NCBI GenBank assembly: GCA_022575985.1
Contig: JAKSXM010000132.1
Span: 3,782,001-3,846,000 of the forward strand
DNA length: 64,000 bases
DNA from: Anagrus nilaparvatae
Taxonomy: Eukaryota > Arthropoda > Insecta > Hymenoptera > Mymaridae
Direction of reading: 5' to 3'
The first letter of the stretch is position 1, and each line of letters begins with the position of its first letter. Both the position numbers and the translations under genes were made by a program. Of this stretch, positions 10,596 through 21,261 are shown in pieces. The notes under the pieces were generated by a model. That model ran no database searches. It worked only from the letters and a program-made list of their open reading frames with translations, and was not told the origin of the DNA.

Positions 10596-12606
10596 TTAAT
10601 TATTTTTTTTTATATTATTAGCTTTTTTGATAAAAAACAAGTTTATAAAAAAACTTAACACGAATTTATGAAAATAAATAACAAATAAAATTATAATTAT
10701 AATAAAACAATAGATATCTAAAAGGTGAGCTTGCCACCAAGGTAAATCAATAACAGGTGACCTTAGAACATCTCTTCCATGACGAGAAATGTACTCTATC
10801 CAATAAGTTGCTGTATCAATTGGTCTCATTGGAACATCCTTAAATTGATTTGATACTAATTTCACGTTTTCTCTGTTAAAAAATTAAAAATTTTTTATTT
10901 AGATAATTTAGTCATATTTTTTGTGATTATGTTTACCTATAAATTTTATTATTTAAGATTTCGTCAAATGCTTGAGTCAAGGATTCTCCAGTTATTTTCT
11001 CTAGTTCAACTTTCACTGCGATTTTCTTTTTAACATAAGTATTCATATTAAAATACTGATCGCCAAATAAGGGAATACCAAACAATGGTACTCCATAGTA
11101 AATGGCTTCTTGAGTTCCCAAAACTCCACCGTGCGTCAAGAATACTTTTATATTTTTATGTTCTATAAAAAAACAAATAGTAAGAAATTAAAATTAAAAA
11201 ATAATAGGTTATCATTTATGAACCTAAGTTTTTCATGAACCTACGTAAAACTTTAACTTGATTAAACCACTTTTGCGTCATAACGTTATCCGGTATTCCT
11301 GGTGGTAAATCTTGAACGTTTTCAATTTTCATTAACACTCGGATAGGTGCTATTTTCTTAAAAGACGCGTAAAATGCTTCAATTATATGCTTAGGAAAAG
11401 TTTCGATTAGAACCATGGAACCAAATGTAAAATAGACGCACCCATCAACAGATTCATCCAACCATTTTTGTACAAGCTAATCATAAGATGAATGTTTTTA
11501 TCAAAAATTTTAAGTACATTGTAAAATTTTTTGTCCGGGTAATTACTTTATGGAATTAATTAATTTTAATTAATTTTAATTACTTTCTGGAATTTTCTTC
11601 TACTATTTTTAAATTCACTATCCGACTAAAAATTTACTATCTTATAAAAAAATTTATTACCCTCATAGTAATTACCCGAACAAGAATTTTTAAAGTGCAG
11701 TTAATAAGTACAAAGAAATAATATTTCATCTTTGTACCGTAGGTAGATTCTCATTATTGTCTTGAATATGAACACCAGCAATTGGAACTATCAAAGGTGC
11801 AAAAGTTTTTACTCCAGAAATAGCAGAATTATAATTTAATAAAATTAAAGACAAATCCTTCTGGAGATCAAAAACGTTTGGGTAATTGGAACCAAAATAT
11901 TTTTTGACATAATTGTTTTGTCCAAAAAGGTTAAAATAAGCAGATAGTATTATTGAATTAATTTGAAAAAAATTATATAATCTTTCAAAAAATGTCACTG
12001 GATGAGTATTATCAGCATACATTGCTGTATCTGTTGCAGAATTTACAGGGTTCCCAACGTATCCATTAACCCAATCCAACATTAATGGAGTACAGACAAT
12101 TCCTATCATCGGTATTTTTAAATGTCGGCCCCAAGCTAAGTAGCAGTTTGAAACAAACACCTATAAATCATTTTAAATTGTTATCAACTATAAAATTTAT
12201 ACATTAATATCAACTAATAGTATACTTCTGTAATTATTAGGTCATATTTTGGAGGATTCTTTATTAAATTTTGAAAAATTTCAAGATCCATTAATTCACA
12301 AACTGGATTTCCCACTAATCTAACTAACTCTGGCATACTGAATGATCGCTGAGCCATTATTATATCATAAGTCATTTTATACCATGGTGCTGAACCAACA
12401 AGACTGTAATCGGTATAATTTGGATGTAACTTTTGTAATGGATAATGACTGTAAACATCAACTTGGTGGCCTTTTTGTGCAAGACCTTTCATTACTTCTA
12501 TTTCTATCACAGAGTGGCTTTTGCCATTAAAAGGAAATATACCCAAAATCCTTAGTCCAAACGATAAATAAACGTTTGTTAAAAAGAAAAAAAGTACTGG
12601 CTGCAT
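10596..12606 (-). CDS. UDP-glycosyltransferase, gene 1 (UGT1 of the pair), five exons
   Basis: Predicted microsomal UDP-glycosyltransferase (GT1 family) transferring sugar from a UDP-sugar to small lipophilic acceptors. Exons: 12606-12226, 12160-11738, 11476-11245, 11162-10937 and 10872-10596. All have GT/AG borders and compatible phases, giving 512 aa, the usual family length. An uncleaved or cleavable hydrophobic leader (residues 1-17) is followed by GKSHS with the expected catalytic histidine H31. The acceptor half is in exons 1-2. The donor signature runs from KWFNQVKVL (337-345) through LTHGG (354-358) to PLFGDQ (376-381). DLPWWQAHLLDIY precedes a transmembrane helix at about 471-488. 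The tail ends KKNN, a KKXX-type ER retrieval signal, so the catalytic domain should face the ER lumen. Intron 2 is largely a MITE (11516-11699). The acceptor substrate cannot be read from sequence. Gene 2 at 34372-36324 is a paralogue at about 92 % identity (my count). Confidence 0.93.
11516..11699. mobile_element. TA-flanked MITE, CACTGTAAAAATTC family, in UGT1 intron 2
   Basis: The left end CATTGTAAAATTTTTTGTCC and the right end ...GGACAAG-type mirror with AAAGTG bound a palindrome with GGGTAATTACT arms. It is the diverged and longer version of the copies at 1751-1857 and 35288-35414. It makes up most of the 261-bp intron. Confidence 0.7.
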
Positions 12607-12633
12607 TATTAAAATCTAAATAGTGTCTTTAAA

Positions 12634-12668
12634 TCTGTACTGGAATATAATTGTAAACTATTATAAAC
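12634..12668 (-). promoter_or_regulatory. Candidate core promoter of UGT gene 1
   Basis: On the minus strand a TTTATAATAG box (about 12658-12667) lies some 25 nt before CCAGTACAGA (12634-12643), an initiator-like word. The start codon follows about 30 nt later. Both words and their spacing are kept before UGT gene 2, although the flanks differ, which supports a shared promoter. Confidence 0.45.
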
Positions 12669-13430
12669 GACTGAGACAATTGAATTGAATTTTAGTGAAT
12701 TAAGATCTAAATTTGGAAACATGATTCCATATTAATTTTTAAAATTTTAGTTTATAAGATTCCAAAATGGAATTTTATTTTCAAGCTTTGGATTTCCCAA
12801 AATTTGAACTTAATTTTTTACTACTAATTATAGTAAACCAATTACAATTTTATTGAATGAATAGAATTATTTTATTAATTCAATAGAGTATTTCACTGTT
12901 CTATTTCAACTACATTAATTTAATAAATTAATAACATACTTTTTTCAATGTATAAAATAAACCAAAAACCATTCTATTTATCTCTTTTTTAATTTACTGA
13001 GAGTCAAATTTTGAACCCTATAACCTGTTAATTTTTTAAATTGGCTCTTCATCATAGCGAATAAGCTAAATGCCCTTTTTCAGTTGGAAATGACCAAATT
13101 TTAATTAATGTCAAAATTATAATTTATGACAAGCAAAACCTTTATAGATTTGGTCTAACAAATTTTGTACGAGCTCCAATTTTCCAAAAATTAAAATAAG
13201 CATTTAGTTAATTGGCTATCATGAAGAAGCAATCAACGATAAAAGAGCACATTTTAAGTGGACTAGAAGTAGACCTCTAGATGAAAAAAATCAGTTAAAC
13301 AAGAAGGTATTTGGTTAAGTTACTTGACAGCAACTTTATTTATAAGTAAGTGTTAAAAATCCTATGTCATAGTATTGACACATGAATATCTAGGCCTAGG
13401 AAGTTCATTCAGGTGAATTAAAGGCAGTAT
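12669..13430. other. UGT gene 1 upstream region, duplicated in block 2
   Basis: Apart from the first few tens of bases, this stretch aligns with 37808-38495 upstream of UGT gene 2 (for example GTTTATAAGATTCCAAAATGG here against GCTATAAGATTCCAAAATGG there). It contains no other gene. It is cut at about 13431 by a 4.3-kb insertion absent from block 2. Confidence 0.6.
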
Positions 13431-14796
13431 GGGCATAGCGCGATAATTTCATTATTTACTAATGAATCGTTACCGCTAATTTTTGACATTTTTATCGATA
13501 ATTTTTTCGATAAGCGATAAAATATTTATCGTTAACGAATTCATTTCTCGATAAGCGCTAATATAATTATCGTTAATGAAGTTCGTTTCGATAAGCGCTA
13601 ATAGAATTATCGATAACGAAAAAAATTTTCGTTAACGATATTATCGTTATTTTCAGCCTTTTTTGATTTTTCATAAAAGACTACTGCGCACAGTGGTCTG
13701 GATTCTGGAAAACGAAAAAAGTTTCGCTACAATTCGTCTAAAAATCTCTGGTATTTTCTGATTCTATAGGGTCTCCTGAGGCAGGAAAAGCTTGCCCTGA
13801 AATTAAAAACGATGCTCTCGGGGAGAACCGCCCCGATTTGAGGGTTGTTGGGGGGTAAATTAAAAAATATTTTTTTTTTTAATTTAACATTTTTTACATG
13901 ATTTCAGATTATATAAAGTGACAAAAAAGCGAGGAACATAAAAAATTTGGCTTGCCCCATAGTTTTTTTTGAGTCGGAAGGCTCAAAATCACATTTTTTC
14001 AATATTTGAAAAAAACCAATTTCTGAATTGTTTTAAATAAATTAAAATTATTTTTAATGATGGATTTATATTTTTTCAATTGTTTTGTAATTATAATTTA
14101 CTAAAATAAGTTTATTTAGGACCAAAAAATTCAAATTTTCAAGTTCTCAGAGCAACTCAAATATTAAATATTGGATTTTTTAAAAAATTCTCAGACTTGG
14201 GATTTTTCTATCAGATTCAAATGATGTTATAAACTGGATTTAAAGACGTATACAATAGTAATTTTTCCGGTGCAATCCGAATTTGCTATTTATTTTAACA
14301 TTTTACCACGCTTTTTAGGAAAAAAATCTGTTTTTTTGTTTTTTATTGTTTCAATTTTCAGGGACAAATTTTTTAAAGTTTCACAGATTTTAAGAAAAAA
14401 TTTTCTAAATAATATTTACAAGAGCCACTTATGTATTTTTTCCTCTGAAATTTAATGAAATCGCTATTTTTTTCATCCGGAGTTTTCCTTACTCTTAGCT
14501 ATAAAATCGTTTGTTTCTATTTCTACTGGTTTTGTCCAATCTTATATATTTTGCATTAGTAGCCAATTTAAGCCTGAAGGGTTTCGAAAATTTTAAAGTT
14601 TTCTTTAATAAAATATTTCTTTAATAACTAAATTATATTAAATTTTAAAATGTCGTTAGAAAAATGGCAACTTTATACTTATTTTATCATACCATCTTAA
14701 TATTTGATTTTAATCTAAAACTAGCTTTTGTATGGTCTTTTTTATTATTTTCTTATATTTTTTTCACAAGGAAACGATAATACTCTACCAAAGGAC

Positions 14797-15275
14797 TTTT
14801 TATCACGGATTTTCTCATCGCTAGGGTTAGTTACTCAAATGTCCATTTTTCGCCAAAAATAACCAATTTTAAAATTGCTGCTAAAATTTTAATTTTGGTG
14901 AAAATAAGTCTTATAGGTCTCCGACATTTTTTACTAGTTTCAAGTTTCAAAAAATATTTTACTCGTTCATTTTGCTTTAGACCTTCCCGAGATGTTTCGA
15001 CGAAGGTAGTGATAAAATATGATTTGTTTTTAAAAAAATCTTCAATTGAGACTCTTTTTTTAAAGAATCATAACTGCTAAACAAATAATAGAAAAGGAAT
15101 GTGTAAAAATTTTACAAAAATTAGAGCTTATAAAAAATTTTTGAGACCTGTAAGACTTATTTTCATCAAAAATTACAATTTTAGCAGCAATTTTAAAATT
15201 GGTCATTTTTGGCGAAAAATGGACATATTTTTAACTAACTATAGCGATGAGAGAATCGGTGATAAAAAATTACGG
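14797..15275. repeat. Foldback MITE within the 4.3-kb insertion
   Basis: TCCATTTTTCGCCAAAAATA and TTTTAAAATTGCTGCTAAAA (14840-14890) are mirrored at 15180-15225 (TTTTAGCAGCAATTTTAAAA, TTTTTGGCGAAAAATGGAC). The arms are about 190 bp with about a 100-bp loop. Related but diverged wording occurs at 44880-45250. Confidence 0.7.
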
Positions 15276-15489
15276 TTTACGGGGAATTAAAGGTAAAACT
15301 TGAAACAAAAAAAAAATGAGATCAAATAGTAGTATTTTGGTAGAATTGCAATATGACAGTGTTATTTGGAAAATTACCTAAAAACCTCGCTAAAAACCCT
15401 ATCTTATAACATTGTTATAGAATTGAGCCCTGAGTTTCTCGGTCCAGAAGGCACGTTGTAATAAACGGAAGGAGTTTGGGATATTTTTT

Positions 15490-15590
15490 CAACATATTTA
15501 AGGTAGTACCTCAGTGGGGGGAAAGTGAGAGAGAGATTTTCGGACCTCTTTCTTTCTCTCACGAGTTTTGTATAATAAATTACAAAATGT
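15490..15590. repeat. Inverted-repeat arm (mirror at 17005-17095)
   Basis: GTAGTACCTCAGTGGGGGGA and the following AGTGAGAGAGAGATTTTCGG reappear inverted at 17040-17095. The pair brackets the hairpin at 15593-15887 and the candidate LTR at 15878-16986, so these sit inside another palindromic element. Confidence 0.65.
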
Positions 15591-15592
15591 TT

Positions 15593-15887
15593 TTGTTTAT
15601 ATTTATGTAAATAAACATCTAGGAGCTTTGAAATTTTTTCTACGAGTTTTTATAATAATAAATTATATTTTAACCAAATATTATCAAAATCTGTTTTGTA
15701 AATTTTTTTTTGGAGGCCTCTAAAATCTCTTACGTGAAATATGCATGTAATTTAATAAGTACGTATTGTAAAAAATTTACAGAACAGATTTTGAAAATAT
15801 TTGGTTAAAATATAATTTATTATTATAAAAACTCGTAGAAAAAATATCAGAGCTCCTAGATGTTTATTTACATAAATTGTAACGTGG
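15593..15887. repeat. Hairpin repeat with about 115-bp arms
   Basis: The arm 15593-15708 (ATGTAAATAAACATCTAGGA ...) is repeated inverted at 15772-15887 (... TCCTAGATGTTTATTTACAT). Short AT-rich loop. Confidence 0.7.
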
Positions 15888-16986
15888 TTACAAACGCATA
15901 AAATATTAAAAATGAAAATTTAAAATAAATCTAACGAGCCGCCAAAAATAATAATAATAATATCGAATTATATTTTTAAATTTCAATACTTTATAGAAAT
16001 CACGACACACGCGCACACATTAACAAAATCCTGACCAAGTCAAGATTAAGAAGAAAGAGGGGAGAGTGAAGCCGGAAGACGATTGACGGCACGCGACATA
16101 AGTATTCGACGACTAGCTACCTGTTATATAGGTCGTGATTTTGATTATTGAATGATAGCTTTCATTTTTATTAATCTAGTCGTCGTCCAGTTTAATTAAT
16201 ATTTAAAAAGATTGTTTTGAATAAGATTAATGTTAAACTGATAAAGAAATTACAGTGTCGTGAAAAATATAGAAAGTTTAGAATCAGAATTGATAAAAAG
16301 GATTTATAATAAAACGTCGATAGACTCTTTTTCAAGTGCACAAGTTTATACTTATATTCACATATATTAACTCTTATGAACACGAGGTGTTATATTTTAT
16401 TTTCATCGTGTAGATCAAATTTTAATAAGATCAAAGAAGTGACAATAAAATTACATAATTTAAAACAATAAAAAGAAGATCAATTATCAATTATAATTTA
16501 AGATGTCAGAAAATAACGATTTTGGAGTTCAAGAAAATAATGGTGAAGAAGGTAGGTCACCGACTCCTAAATAAGCGAGATTAGTGTGTGTGTCGCGATA
16601 ACTAAATTATTTTAATAATATAATTTAAGAAAGGACAGTTTATTAGTAAATTTTCGATAAAGGACATTTTTTTAGTTTATAGTCGATTATAAATATTTTT
16701 GAATAAAGTTAATAATATAGTGTGTTAATTAAAATTATAAGTGTCAAATTTATTTAAATAAAATATAATAGCATCTCCCCCTTTTCCAAGAAAATTCCCG
16801 CGACCTTGATTTACATTCTTTTTCTTATTTCAGCTTTCCGATTTTAAAGTATATTATTCTCTTTCTCTTTTCAGCTTATATTATATAGATTGGTAAGTCT
16901 CGCGAACACGAAGTTATAAAATGATAAAAATCCGACAATTACAGTAATGTGTCTATTTTCGCAAAGCCGGAAATAGCCACATTACA
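15878..16986 (+). mobile_element. Candidate solo LTR (1.1 kb) with tRNA-Lys-like primer site
   Basis: The segment starts TGTAACGTGG and ends CCACATTACA, a 10-bp inverted terminus with TG...CA borders. Two bases downstream lies TGGCGCCCAA (16989-16998), which resembles the tRNA-Lys primer binding site of gypsy-type elements. The body is richer in CpG than its neighbours and contains a 23-codon frame (16503-16574, MSENND...) with a GAAGGTAGGT donor-like word. Caveats: no second LTR or internal coding region is present, and the putative primer site overlaps the right palindrome arm. The call is therefore tentative. Confidence 0.3.
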
Positions 16987-17750
16987 AATGGCGCCCAAAA
17001 AACATTTTGGAATTTATTATACAAAACTCGTGAGAGAAAGAAAGAGGTCCGAAAATCTCTCTCTCACTTTCCCCCCACTGAGGTACTACTTTAAGTCATC
17101 CATAACTATACATTGTAATTTACGATCCAGATGTTCCAAATATATACGGTTTTTGCCGAGAATCGAATGATTCGGTCCGGAGATATTAATTTTGGAGTCA
17201 AAAACACGTTTTAACTTCCCCCGGAACGTAGGGGGAGGGGAGTTGCCAACCCTTGGAATCTTATTTTTTATCGTAAATCATCAAATTGAGTAAAAAAAAT
17301 GTAAAAAATATGCTGGGGCCGGAAACCATACCTTATTCCGCAGCAGTCTTTTATGAAAAATCAAAAAAGGCTGAAAGAAGGGAAAAAAACGTTATCGGTT
17401 CCTTGCTTTGTGCTATAAGCATTAGAAAATAGTTTCCTTAATTCAAATTTTTCATATTTTTTGAAATATCGACAAAAAAAAGGCTCGATAACGCGATAAT
17501 CAATAACGATAATATCGTTAACGAAAATTTTTTTCGTTATTGATAATTCTATTAGCGCTTATCGAAACGAAATTCGTTAACGATAATTATATTAGCGCTT
17601 ATCGAAACGAAATTCGTTAACGATAATTATATTAGCGCTTATCGAGAAATTCGTTAACGATATATATTTTATCGCTTATCGAAAAAATTATCGATAAAAA
17701 TGTCAAAATTTAGCGTTATGGATTAGCGCAGCGTTAAGAATATGCCCATC

Positions 17751-18562
17751 ACTGATTCAAGGTATGGGGGATATTTTTTAAATTACCATAACTTGTCCGA
17801 AACGTTAGAAGCAAATCTGCTTTCCAAACAGTTGAAACTCCCCTTTTTAATGTAGTTGTTAATGTCCTGAATAGTTTAAGAATAAAATTTAAGTAACCTA
17901 ACATAGTTTCTAAAATTCGCAAAGAAAAAAACGCGAAAAAAAATTATATATAAATATATATTATACTTATATATATGTCGCAGTTACTTTGATGAAACCA
18001 GTGACTTTATAAAATTACTAACGATTTTATAAAATTTTTCGATTTTGTAGAAAACGATGTCAAGAAATGAAATTCAACAAAACTTCTAATCAAAATTAGT
18101 GATTTTATAAAATCGCCAAGGCCGCTTAGTAACTTTTTTGAAAACAATAATAAAAAATAATATTCAAAAAAAAATTTTAATTTCGCTTTGGCTGGTTTCT
18201 AGTGGATTAAAGCCGCGCGACTTGTATGTAAGTAGAATACTTTCATAAACATCGCAGGTTCAAATTTTGAGTCAGTAACAATTTTATAACTGTATATAGA
18301 CGTTATTTGTAGTATGAAAATACTTTCGTAAATATGTACAGATTTCAAATTCTTCACCAGTCTGAAGCTAGGTTTTTGTTTCTTTCATAATATTTAAAAG
18401 AATATTATGAATAAATAATAGTGGAAGGCGAGATACCACCATAAAAAGTCTTTCACAAAGGTTATACATAAAAATATGTATTTAGATAAATTAAGATTCA
18501 AAAGCTTTCGGATGTATATCCCTATAAGGAATTAATAATAAAAAAAAATACAAAAAAAATAA
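17751..18562. other. Block 1 sequence shared with UGT block 2
   Basis: Aligns with 38510-38860 and 39450-39870, for instance TAGTTGTTAATGTCCTGAAT in both. No gene. Contains a run of TTTATAAAAT-type words (18010-18120). A GCAGGTTCAAATTTTGAGTC word near 18256 resembles a tRNA B box but has no tRNA around it. Confidence 0.55.
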
Positions 18563-19223
18563 AAAATACCATGCCAACTAGCTGGCACTAAGGTTCCTCA
18601 AACAATGAGTTTAATACTTCAATATGCCACAGATATCACCGATTACAAGCATGCAATCATACATACATTTCTATTAACTTTTAAAAGTTTTTTTTATTGA
18701 TCAAAAATTTTGGAAAAATTTTCAAAAAATTAATTATCAGATTCGAGATATCGAGTGAAAACCATATTTTTAAATATAAGTACTTTAATGGAACTAAATG
18801 AAGTATGGAACTAAATGAAGTATTACACCAACAAAAAAAAAATATTGCAGTTTTTTAAATTTTTAGAAAATAATTTTGAAAAAATTCGGTATCAGATCCA
18901 AAATATTACTATAAAACAACTTTCTAAAACTAGTACTTTCATAGAAATAAATTAGGTACTATGTCCAAAGAGAAAAAATAAATTGGTGATTTTTGTATTT
19001 TTTTGTGGAAAAAATTTTGGGAAAAAAATTTTCAAAAAATTAATTATCAGATTCGAGATATCGAGTAAAAATCATACTTTCAAATATAAGTACTTTCATG
19101 GAAATCAATGAGGTATTGCATCCAAATTAAAAAAAAAAAAAAAAGTTTGAGATTTTTTGATAAAAAATTTTTGAAAACAAAATTATGTCTTAATTCCATA
19201 ATGGTTGTGAAATTTCATCGGTT

Positions 19224-19224
<1 letters not shown>

Positions 19225-19261
<37 letters not shown>

Positions 19262-19276
19262 ACGCACGCACGCACA
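19225..19276. repeat. CA microsatellite inside family-A repeat
   Basis: About fourteen CA dinucleotides, then GTACGCACGCACG. The same position in other copies holds CA or TG runs (21377-21402, 48597-48616, 52800-52855). Confidence 0.9.
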
Positions 19277-19367
19277 TAAATACAGTTATTAAGACTTTTT
19301 TTAAAAACCGATTTTTTAGCTTCCTAAGGTCCCAAAATGTGCTTATATACCAAAAAATCAAAAATCA

Positions 19368-20326
19368 AAAGGACCCCGCACTAAAGTATAGGATTTTGCT
19401 TTTCGGTCGAATTGGCTGAATTTTGGATATGTTGTAGATTTAATCATTCTGAACAAAAGTTTCAATGGGCACAAAGCTCAAAAGTCTCAACTTTGGCGGC
19501 TACAAAGCTTGAAAGCTCCAAAGCTCCACCATGGCAAGATCGTTTCAAAACCTATTTTCTTTTATTTTTAAAGTATACCTTTATGTTTTTGAAGTCTTTA
19601 ATTCCAAATCTGATGTCAAATTGACATTTTTAACAGTTGGTAGCTGTCAACTAGCTGTCAAATTGACAACAGATTATAAAAAACTTAAAATAATGATTTC
19701 AGAATATGTTTTCGGAACTCAGCAACCGGAATCGGAATCAGCATCGGAATCATATTGTGAAAATTTTAAGTTTTTTGTATTCTGTTGTCAATTTGACAGC
19801 TAGTTGACAGCCGCCAACTTTCTACTTTGTCATTATGACATTAGATTTGAACTCAGCAGCCTCGAAAACATAGTGTTAAATCATTATTTTAAGTTTTTTT
19901 GTATTCTGTTGTCAATTTGACAGCTAGTTGACAGCTGCCAACTGTCAAATTTGTCATTTTGACATAAGATTTGAACTCAGCAGCCTCGAAAACATAGTGT
20001 GAAATCATTATTTTAAGTTTTTTTGTATTCTGTTGTCAATTTGACAGCTGGTTGACAGCTGCCAACTGTCAAAAACGTCAATTTGACATCAGATTTTGAA
20101 TTAGCGACCTCAAAAACATAAAGGTATACTTTAAAAATAAAAGAAAATAGGTTTTGAAGCGATCTTGCCATGGTGGAGCTTTCAAGCTCCGTAGCCGCCA
20201 ATGTTGAGACTTTTGAGCTTTGTGCCCATTGAGACTTTTGTTCACAATGATTAAATCTGCAACATATCCAAAATTCAGCCAATTTGACCGAAAGGCAAAA
20301 TCCTATACTTTTGTGCGGGGTACTTT
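19368..20326. mobile_element. Foldback element FB-1 with TTGACAGCT tandem units
   Basis: The termini AAAGGACCCCGC and GCGGGGTACTTT are inverted, with arms of about 250 bp (TGGCTGAATTTTGGATATGT near 19409 and its mirror near 20263). The centre has about three direct units of some 121 bp (starting near 19766, 19887 and 20010). Each carries TTGACAGCTAGTTGACAGC and GCCAACTGTCAA. No open frame codes for a known protein. The related element FB-2 lies at 36421-37807. Confidence 0.8.
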
Positions 20327-20362
20327 GATCCATCACAATGGTTTCTCATTGAGGAACCAAAA

Positions 20363-21261
20363 AGAAAAAATATATCAATTACACCGAAAAAAAATCTGCT
20401 AGCAACAATCGAATTTACCCGCTTTCCAGCGGAATTCCGTTTGCCCGAATTCCGTTTTACAGAAAAATGATTTACTTCATTTTTTTTTGACAAGTTTTTG
20501 TCATAAATAAGGCTGTTTTCATCATAATATTTATAAGGAAATTCGAATATTATGAAGAAAACAGGTTCGGGTGGAAAGCAAGACACCGCCACAAAAAGTC
20601 TTTCACAATGGTTATACATAAAAAACATACATTTATGTGTATTAAGGTTCAAAAGCCTTCAGGCGTATATTCCAAGTAGGAATTAATAATCACTGAAATA
20701 TGAATGTTTTAATTTTTGTTTTTGACAAGTTTTTGTCATAAATAAGTCAAAAATATCAATTTTTTATATTTTTATGTAAGAGTTTACAAACCCAGTTTAT
20801 GACATTAAACTTGATGATAATATAATATTTTAATATCTTAGATCTTGTTTTGAATAATTCAAAAAATGTTGTTTTTCATTTATTTTAAATTAAATTCATA
20901 TCTTAAAATTGAAATTATATAATGAAAATTTTTTCACCATAAAAACTAGCACTTTAAAAAACATATATTTTTTTACTATTAAGAAATTCTTCAATGTAAA
21001 GTAAGACTACTTATTGCATGAAAAAAATGCATACCAACAAAATATAATAATAAAAAAAAATAACTTTGATATTCTAAATTTATAAAATACTTATAAATAA
21101 TTGCAAGTTAATGATAAAAAAAATAATTATGCATGTATATGTTATGCACAATTCCCGAAATAATTTAGCTTAAAGTGGCTAATTACACAAATTAAACTTG
21201 CTAATTTTGCTAATTGTCATCCGTATCATTATATTGCCTTTGCAAGCTATTTATTCATATG
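20363..21261. other. Block 1 sequence shared with UGT block 2
   Basis: Aligns with 39875-40520 (for example GTTTACAAACCCAGTTTATG). 20510-20690 is an extra, partly tandem copy of 18390-18545 (AAAAGTCTTTCACAAAGGTT). No gene. Confidence 0.55.

Larger units (their letters stand above)
13431..17750. mobile_element. 4.3-kb nested foldback inserted upstream of UGT gene 1
   Basis: The outer ends ATGGGCATA (about 13427) and TATGCCCAT (about 17748) are inverted. The adjoining arms (13435-13660 and 17470-17745) are built of repeated ATTAGCGCTTATCGAAACG and CGTTAACGATAATTAT words, a unit of about 40-50 bp with the palindromes TATCGATA and TTAACGATAA. UGT block 2 lacks all of it at the matching position (about 38497-38515), so it is a later insertion. 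Inside are further palindromes and a candidate LTR, listed separately. 13660-14790 and 17100-17345 have no recognised coding content. Confidence 0.7.
18563..20362 (+). mobile_element. Family-A repeat (GCCAACTAGCTGGCAC type), copy 1, carrying a nested foldback
   Basis: Starts AATACCATGCCAACTAGCTG followed by GGCACTAAGGTTCCTCAAAC. It contains core units (ATCAGATTCGAGATATCGAG, TAGTACTTTCATAGAAATAA), a CA microsatellite (19229-19258), and ends with a small hairpin of the GGTTCCTCA-ATGAGGAACC type at 20341-20358. A 959-bp foldback (19368-20326) is inserted just before the terminal hairpin. Block 2 lacks the element between 39870 and 39880, which shows it was inserted after the UGT duplication. The frames here (such as 19108-19419) only translate simple sequence. 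Confidence 0.7.

Noticed and set aside
18235..18275. tRNA-like B box (GCAGGTTCAAATTTTGAGTC), also near 39565
   Set aside because: No matching acceptor, D or anticodon arms and no A box. The sequence lies in a duplicated block and diverges freely between the two copies.
19108..19419. 103-codon plus-strand frame
   Set aside because: It translates a CA microsatellite and A/T runs of a family-A repeat. The same applies to 48476-48781 and 52741-52926.
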